Of a DNA stretch of 5,286 nt, positions 1 to 5,286 are shown one piece after another. This stretch comes from an uncultured Sphingobium sp. Its GTDB lineage: Bacteria; Pseudomonadota; Alphaproteobacteria; Sphingomonadales; Sphingomonadaceae. The notes beneath the pieces were generated by a model. It saw nothing but the letters and a program-made list of their open reading frames with translations. It did not search any database and had not been told where the DNA came from. The stretch covers positions 1-5,286 of the forward strand of contig CAMLFF010000234.1 in NCBI GenBank assembly GCA_946479185.1, written 5' to 3'. The position numbers and the translations under genes were made by a program. The first letter of the stretch is position 1. Each line of letters starts with the position of its first letter.

Positions 1-630
1 GCCGCCCAACATCGTGCCGAGCATCGACAAGGGGATCGCGACGGCGAACACCCACCAGGGCGGCATGTCCGCCGTATCCGCCGCCAGCAAGGGCGCGCCG
101 AACACGATGATCTTGGCAATATGGCTAAATGCCTGGCCAGCAGCCTTGGTCGCGACGATCTGATGGCGGCCCAACACGGTGCGCACGAAGAAGACATCGA
201 GCACCGGCCCCGCCACACCCGCCGTCAGATTGAGGCTGGAAACGACCAGCCCGGCAAGGAAGGCATGGGGCTTGCGCGCGGCATCAAAAGCAATCCATTT
301 GCGCGGCAGCCAGACCACCAGCGGCACCAATCCGAGCAACAGAAACAGCATCGGCCGCGATGGCGTAAAACCAATCGCCAACACCAACGCAGCTGCAGCA
401 AAAGCGCCCAGGGCATAGATGCCGACGATCGACAAAACGACATAGCGCCGGTGGACGATGGCGCGCCAACCATTGGCGACAAGCTGCAAAATCCCATGCG
501 TCACGAACGCCGCCGAGACGGGCAGCAGCAGCGCCAGCACGCCCATCAGCATCAACCCGCCCGCCATCCCGAAGATGCCGGAAAGGATGGCAGTGACGAA
601 GGCCGTAAGGATGATGATTGCGCCGGTCAT
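1..630 (-). CDS. TauE/SafE (TSUP) family membrane transporter, C-terminus cut off by window edge
   Basis: Reading the minus strand from the ATG at 630 gives 210 codons without a stop, running off the left edge. The protein is almost entirely hydrophobic, with likely membrane segments near residues 4-24, 28-45, 66-88, 94-109, 122-145 and 193-210, so it sits in the inner membrane. Residues 17-37 (SGIFGMAGG...LLLP) match the glycine-rich first repeat motif of the TauE/SafE (TSUP) family. Residues 131-145 (SSLNLTAGVAGPVLD) look like the second repeat. Family members export or import sulfite, sulfoacetate or other small organosulfur and carboxylate anions; the substrate here cannot be told. Full-length members have about 240-270 residues, so perhaps 40-50 are missing. 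The start is well fixed: an in-frame stop (TAA) lies at 645-643 and no other ATG intervenes, though the ribosome binding site is weak. It follows bcp by 47 bases on the same strand and is probably the last known gene of the operon. Confidence 0.82.
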   Translation of the reverse strand, partial: MTGAIIILTAFVTAILSGIFGMAGGLMLMGVLALLLPVSAAFVTHGILQLVANGWRAIVHRRYVVLSIVGIYALGAFAAAALVLAIGFTPSRPMLFLLLGLVPLVVWLPRKWIAFDAARKPHAFLAGLVVSSLNLTAGVAGPVLDVFFVRTVLGRHQIVATKAAGQAFSHIAKIIVFGAPLLAADTADMPPWWVFAVAIPLSMLGTMLGG

Positions 631-677
631 GCGCGGCGGGCGTTAGACTGTTGGCGCGCGGAAAGAAACGGGGCAGC

Positions 678-1142
678 TCAGCCCAGCGCTTTCACCGCCT
701 CCAGCACCTGCGCTGCATGGCCCTTCACCTTCACCTTGGGCCAGATCCGCACGATCTTGCCATCCGCATCGGCCAGGAAGGTCGCGCGCTCGATGCCCAT
801 ATATTTGCGGCCATAAAGGCTCTTCTCCACCCATGTGCCGAACGCCTCGCAAACGCTGCCATCGCCATCCGACGCCAGCGTGACGCCAAGGCCATGCTTG
901 TCGGCAAAACGCTTGAGCTTGGCAGGCGCATCCTTGGAAATGGCGATCACCGGCACGCCGAGCGCGCCGAAATCATCGCCCAGCCCGGTAAAGTCGATCG
1001 CCTCGGTCGTGCAGCCCGGCGTATCCGCCTTGGGGTAGAAATACACGACGACGGGCTTGCCGCGATAATCCGCAAGCTTGATCGGCGCCTCGTCTGCGCC
1101 GGTCAGCGTCACATCGGGCAGCATGTCCCCTTCGTTCAACAT
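678..1142 (-). CDS. bcp: Thioredoxin-dependent thiol peroxidase (peroxiredoxin Q / BCP)
   Basis: A 154-residue cytoplasmic peroxiredoxin of the BCP/PrxQ group, a normal length for the family (about 150-160). It reduces hydrogen peroxide and organic hydroperoxides, usually at the expense of thioredoxin. The active-site block YPKADTPGCTTEA (residues 36-48) contains the conserved Pro37, Thr41 and peroxidatic Cys44. Arg119 in GIERATFL is the conserved arginine after the core, and residues 122-131 (FLADADGKIV) form the typical C-terminal strand. The resolving cysteine that many BCPs carry five residues after the peroxidatic one is absent (Ile49). The only other cysteine is Cys98 in SVCEAFG. Two adjacent ATGs, at 1145 and 1142, are possible starts. 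The second is preferred because it lies 7 bases after a GGAAGGA ribosome binding site, against 4 for the first (155 residues). The frame stays open far upstream inside glnE, but that part does not resemble the family. It begins almost at the glnE stop, suggesting translational coupling. Confidence 0.95.
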   Translation of the reverse strand: MLNEGDMLPDVTLTGADEAPIKLADYRGKPVVVYFYPKADTPGCTTEAIDFTGLGDDFGALGVPVIAISKDAPAKLKRFADKHGLGVTLASDGDGSVCEAFGTWVEKSLYGRKYMGIERATFLADADGKIVRIWPKVKVKGHAAQVLEAVKALG

Positions 1143-1146
1143 CATC

Positions 1147-3858
1147 TCATCCTTCCAATGGCTGGGCTTGCGCCGCAAGCGCGTTCCAATTCTTGGCGAT
1201 GGTCTGCCGCGCCGCATCGATACTGGCAAGCAATGTCGGCCAATCCAGCGCGGCGCAGGCGCGCGCGACCAGCCAGCGACTTTCCTCCGCAGGCTCGCTC
1301 GCCTGCGGGGCGACAAGGCGCGACACGACGAGGTAACGCGTCAGCAGATCGGCAGCGTCGCGCAGTTCCGGCTCGATCAAGCCATCGCGCACCAGCATCT
1401 CCAGCGCGACATTGAGGCTGGGCGAAAAGCCTTTGCCATGCGTGAGTTGCGTCACATGGATCAGGAACTCCAAGTCGACTAGCCCGCCCGGCATCAGCTT
1501 CACGTCCAGCGGCCCCGCTGGCGGCTTATGGCTGGCGATATCTCCCCGCATCTTCACCGCCTCTTGCAGCAACAGGGCGGGATCGCGCTTCACCATCAGC
1601 GTCTGGCGGATCAGATCCTGCAACTGAGTGCGCGCCGACAAGGAGCCAAACACAGGCCGCGCCCGCGTGAGCGCCAGATGCTCCCACGTCCACGCGCTCT
1701 CCGCCTGATAGCGCGCAAAACTCTCAAAACTCACCGCGAGCGGCCCCTGATTGCCGGAAGGCCGCAACCGCGTATCCACCTCATACAGCGCGCCTGCCGC
1801 CGTCGGCACGGAGAGCGCATTGATCACGCGCTGCGAGAGCCGATTGTAATAGAGCGTCGCGCCAAGCGGCCTGCGCCCATCGGACTCTGCATTGAAATCG
1901 CCGGTGAACAGGAAGATCAGATCGAGGTCCGACGCATGAGTGAGCAGCCCACCACCAAAGCGCCCGAGCGCCAATATGGCCAGTTCGCTCCCCGGCACCC
2001 GGCCATGATTTTCCTCAAACTCGGCAATCGCAGCGCTCGCCAGCACCTCCACCGCCGCCTCGGCCACGCGTGAATAGCCCCGCCCCACTTCCAGCGGATC
2101 GACCTCCCGGCTGATGAGTTGCACGCCCAGCGCAAAGCGCCGCTCACCCACGGCATGGCGCACATGGTCCAGTCGCTGCTGGAAATCCTCGCTGGTATCC
2201 CGCGCGCGCATGTCCGCCACCAGCGCCGGAACATCCGGCGGCAGATCGAGCGCGCTATGGTCGATGAGCGCATCGAACAAGGCCGCCCGCCGCCCCAGCG
2301 CATCCGCCAGCACTGGCGCATGGGCCAATATCTGCACCAGCGTCTCGGCAAGACCCGGCCGGGCGACGAGCAGCCGCAGCAGATTGACCGCCGTGGGCAA
2401 TCCCTCGATCACCTGATCCAGCTTGTTGAGCGCATTAAGCGGCGCGGGCGCGCGCGCAATCTCACGCATCAGCACCGGCAGCAGATCTTCCAGCGCCTCG
2501 CGCGCGGGCGTGCTGCGCAGGGGGCGCAAGCTGCCATCACGCCAGCGCGCAATGCGCTGCACGAATGGCTCGGTTTCCTCGATCCCAATATCCGCAAGCT
2601 GCGCCGCCAGCGCCCGCTCCTCATTGGGCAGATGCGCCGCGCCCTCCTCATCCTCGCCGACAAGCTCATCAAATTGCAGCCCGGTCGCCTCGACATGCGG
2701 GATAAGTGCAGCCAGCAACGCCGCGCCATCGGCATAGCCGCCAAGCCGCGCGACATTTTCCAGCGCAGCGGGCGAATCCGGCAGGCTGTGCGTCTGGCGA
2801 TCATCCACCATCTGCAAACGATGCTCGATGGTGCGGAGCATCACATAGGCCGCATCCAGCCGCGCCACTGCATCCGGTGCGATCAGCCCGGCATCGCCGA
2901 GCACACGCAAGGCCTCGCGCGTCGCCGGTGCGCGCAGGCCGGGATTGCGTCCACCCTGAATGAGCTGATGCGCCTGCGCGAAAAACTCCACCTCGCGAAT
3001 GCCGCCGCGCCCGCGCTTGAGATCGAACCCCGGCCCAAAGCGCTGCCCGCTCGCATAATGGGCACGGATGCGGCGCGACACATCGCTGATCGCCCGGATC
3101 GCGCCAAAATCGAGGCTGCGCCGCCACACAAAGGGCCGGATCGCGGTGAGAAACTCACGCCCCAGCGCCATGTCGCCAGCCGCCGCGCGCGAACGGATGA
3201 AAGCCGCCTGCTCCCAGCCAACCGCCGCGCTCTCATAATAGCTGATCGCCGCATCGACCGAGAGAATGATCGGCGAGACTTCCGGCGAAGGGCGCAACCG
3301 CAGATCGACGCGGAACACATAGCCATCCCCCGTTCGCTCAGAGAGGATAGCGACCATCCGCCGCGCAATGCGCAGCGCCGCCTCCTGCGGTTCCTCGCGG
3401 GGCCGGGTAGGGATGGTCGCGGGATCAAAAATTAGGATCGGATCGATATCCGATGAGTAATTGAGCTCATGACTGCCATGCTTGCCCAGCGCGATCACCG
3501 CCACGCCGCGCGGCGCTTCATCGGGGTAGCGCTCGGCAAAGGCGGCGGTCAGCGCTGCATCGACAGCCTCATCCGCAAAATCGGAGAGGTGGCGGGTAAC
3601 GATATCGAGATCCCAGAGTCCGGCGAGATCAGCCAGCGCCGCCACCAGCGCAATCGCACTGCGCCGCACCCGCAGCCGCTTGTCGACCGGCTCATCCGCC
3701 GCCAGCCCACGCGCCGTCTCCCACGCCTCATCAGCCTTGCCCGCTTCCAGCAAGGCAACCAGCGCCGGATAGACCTCAATCTGCCGCGCGAGAAAGGGCG
3801 AGTGGCGCCGGGCACGGTCCAGTGCGTCAGCGATTGGGCTTTGGGTCATGCTCTCCAT
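1147..3858 (-). CDS. glnE: Bifunctional glutamine synthetase adenylyltransferase / adenylyl-removing enzyme
   Basis: A 903-residue cytoplasmic enzyme, near the usual size (E. coli GlnE 946). It attaches AMP to glutamine synthetase to inactivate it and removes the AMP by phosphorolysis, directed by PII protein and glutamine. Two nucleotidyltransferase halves are visible. The N-terminal adenylyl-removing half has the signature ELNYSSDIDP with metal-binding Asp137 and Asp139, RVDLRLRP (183-190) with Asp185, and KRGRGGIREVEFFAQ (281-295). The C-terminal adenylyltransferase half has LGRFGGG...HASDLDLIFLF with Asp644 and Asp646, EVDTRLRPSGNQGPL (693-707) with Asp695, and LMPGGLVDLEFLIH (788-801). 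Both sets of catalytic aspartates are intact, so both activities are expected. The first ATG at 3858 is preferred because AAGAGG (3869-3864) lies 5 bases upstream. The ATG at 3849 (three residues shorter) has GGAG only 3 bases away and is the alternative. It follows tgt by 38 bases and is tightly followed by bcp. The frame shows no sign of disruption. Confidence 0.97.
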   Translation of the reverse strand: MESMTQSPIADALDRARRHSPFLARQIEVYPALVALLEAGKADEAWETARGLAADEPVDKRLRVRRSAIALVAALADLAGLWDLDIVTRHLSDFADEAVDAALTAAFAERYPDEAPRGVAVIALGKHGSHELNYSSDIDPILIFDPATIPTRPREEPQEAALRIARRMVAILSERTGDGYVFRVDLRLRPSPEVSPIILSVDAAISYYESAAVGWEQAAFIRSRAAAGDMALGREFLTAIRPFVWRRSLDFGAIRAISDVSRRIRAHYASGQRFGPGFDLKRGRGGIREVEFFAQAHQLIQGGRNPGLRAPATREALRVLGDAGLIAPDAVARLDAAYVMLRTIEHRLQMVDDRQTHSLPDSPAALENVARLGGYADGAALLAALIPHVEATGLQFDELVGEDEEGAAHLPNEERALAAQLADIGIEETEPFVQRIARWRDGSLRPLRSTPAREALEDLLPVLMREIARAPAPLNALNKLDQVIEGLPTAVNLLRLLVARPGLAETLVQILAHAPVLADALGRRAALFDALIDHSALDLPPDVPALVADMRARDTSEDFQQRLDHVRHAVGERRFALGVQLISREVDPLEVGRGYSRVAEAAVEVLASAAIAEFEENHGRVPGSELAILALGRFGGGLLTHASDLDLIFLFTGDFNAESDGRRPLGATLYYNRLSQRVINALSVPTAAGALYEVDTRLRPSGNQGPLAVSFESFARYQAESAWTWEHLALTRARPVFGSLSARTQLQDLIRQTLMVKRDPALLLQEAVKMRGDIASHKPPAGPLDVKLMPGGLVDLEFLIHVTQLTHGKGFSPSLNVALEMLVRDGLIEPELRDAADLLTRYLVVSRLVAPQASEPAEESRWLVARACAALDWPTLLASIDAARQTIAKNWNALAAQAQPLEG
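1150..1156 (-). promoter_or_regulatory. Ribosome binding site of bcp inside the end of glnE
   Basis: The minus strand reads GGAAGGA here, a good Shine-Dalgarno match, within the last codons of glnE. It lies 4 bases before one ATG (1145) and 7 before the next (1142), which favours the second. The glnE stop TGA is at 1149-1147, so ribosomes ending glnE are placed to restart on bcp. Confidence 0.7.
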
Positions 3859-3863
3859 GCCCG

Positions 3864-3869
3864 CCTCTT
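3864..3869 (-). promoter_or_regulatory. Ribosome binding site deciding the glnE start
   Basis: The minus strand reads AAGAGG, then five bases, then the ATG at 3858. This spacing supports the 903-residue form of GlnE over the alternative ATG three codons later. Confidence 0.5.
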
Positions 3870-3896
3870 AGCGGCGAAGCGTTGCGGCTTGAAGCG

Positions 3897-5286
<1,390 letters not shown>

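Noticed and set aside
1143..1316. Upstream extension of the bcp frame to a TTG at 1316
   Set aside because: The extra 58 or so residues are arginine-rich, overlap the 3' end of glnE in another frame and are not part of any BCP protein. A good ribosome binding site serves the ATGs at 1145/1142.
121..1415. Plus-strand open frames at 121-816 and 618-1415
   Set aside because: They lie opposite the TSUP, bcp and glnE genes, which have clear family motifs. The translations are low-complexity Arg/Gln/His sequences.
2119..3435. Long plus-strand open frame (438 codons) antisense to glnE
   Set aside because: It lies wholly opposite glnE, whose catalytic motifs are intact. Its product is rich in Arg, Gln, His and Ala with no recognisable domain, the usual shadow of a G+C-rich gene.
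3859..3896. Possible terminator or hairpin between tgt and glnE
   Set aside because: The gap contains repeated GAAGCG/GCGGC words but no stable stem followed by a U-run, so there is no support for a transcription stop here.

Overview
The window reads as ordinary chromosomal housekeeping DNA from an alphaproteobacterium, most likely a sphingomonad (Sphingomonas, Sphingobium or Novosphingobium type). The basis is high G+C, the strong third-position G/C bias that leaves long empty reading frames on the antisense strand, and protein sequence style. In particular, the tRNA-guanine transglycosylase can be aligned from memory with the Zymomonas mobilis enzyme at a constant offset of nine residues through all its active-site and zinc residues. 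The genus is inference.

Layout: all genes are on the minus strand, so transcription runs from right to left. From the right come a roughly 200-base leader and promoter region (5085-5286); tgt (3897-5084, queuosine tRNA modification); a 38-base gap; glnE (1147-3858, two-headed regulator of glutamine synthetase); bcp/prxQ (678-1142, thiol peroxidase), whose ribosome binding site lies in the last codons of glnE; a 47-base gap; and a TauE/SafE (TSUP) family membrane protein (start at 630) that runs off the left edge and lacks its C-terminal part. No terminator-like hairpin with a U-tract was seen in the gaps, so a single tgt-glnE-bcp-TSUP operon is plausible. The only tight translational link visible is glnE-bcp.

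Functionally the genes do not form one pathway. Tgt puts the queuine precursor into tRNA anticodons, GlnE adjusts glutamine synthetase to nitrogen supply, Bcp removes peroxides, and the TSUP protein probably moves a small sulfur-containing or organic anion. The cluster looks like a housekeeping operon rather than a dedicated system.

I found no mobile element, CRISPR array, tRNA, rRNA, toxin-antitoxin pair or defence gene, and no good case for an undescribed system. The points most worth a second look are a 13-base palindrome paired with a second half copy upstream of tgt (a possible operator), the absence of the usual resolving cysteine in the peroxiredoxin, and the uncertain N-terminus of Tgt.
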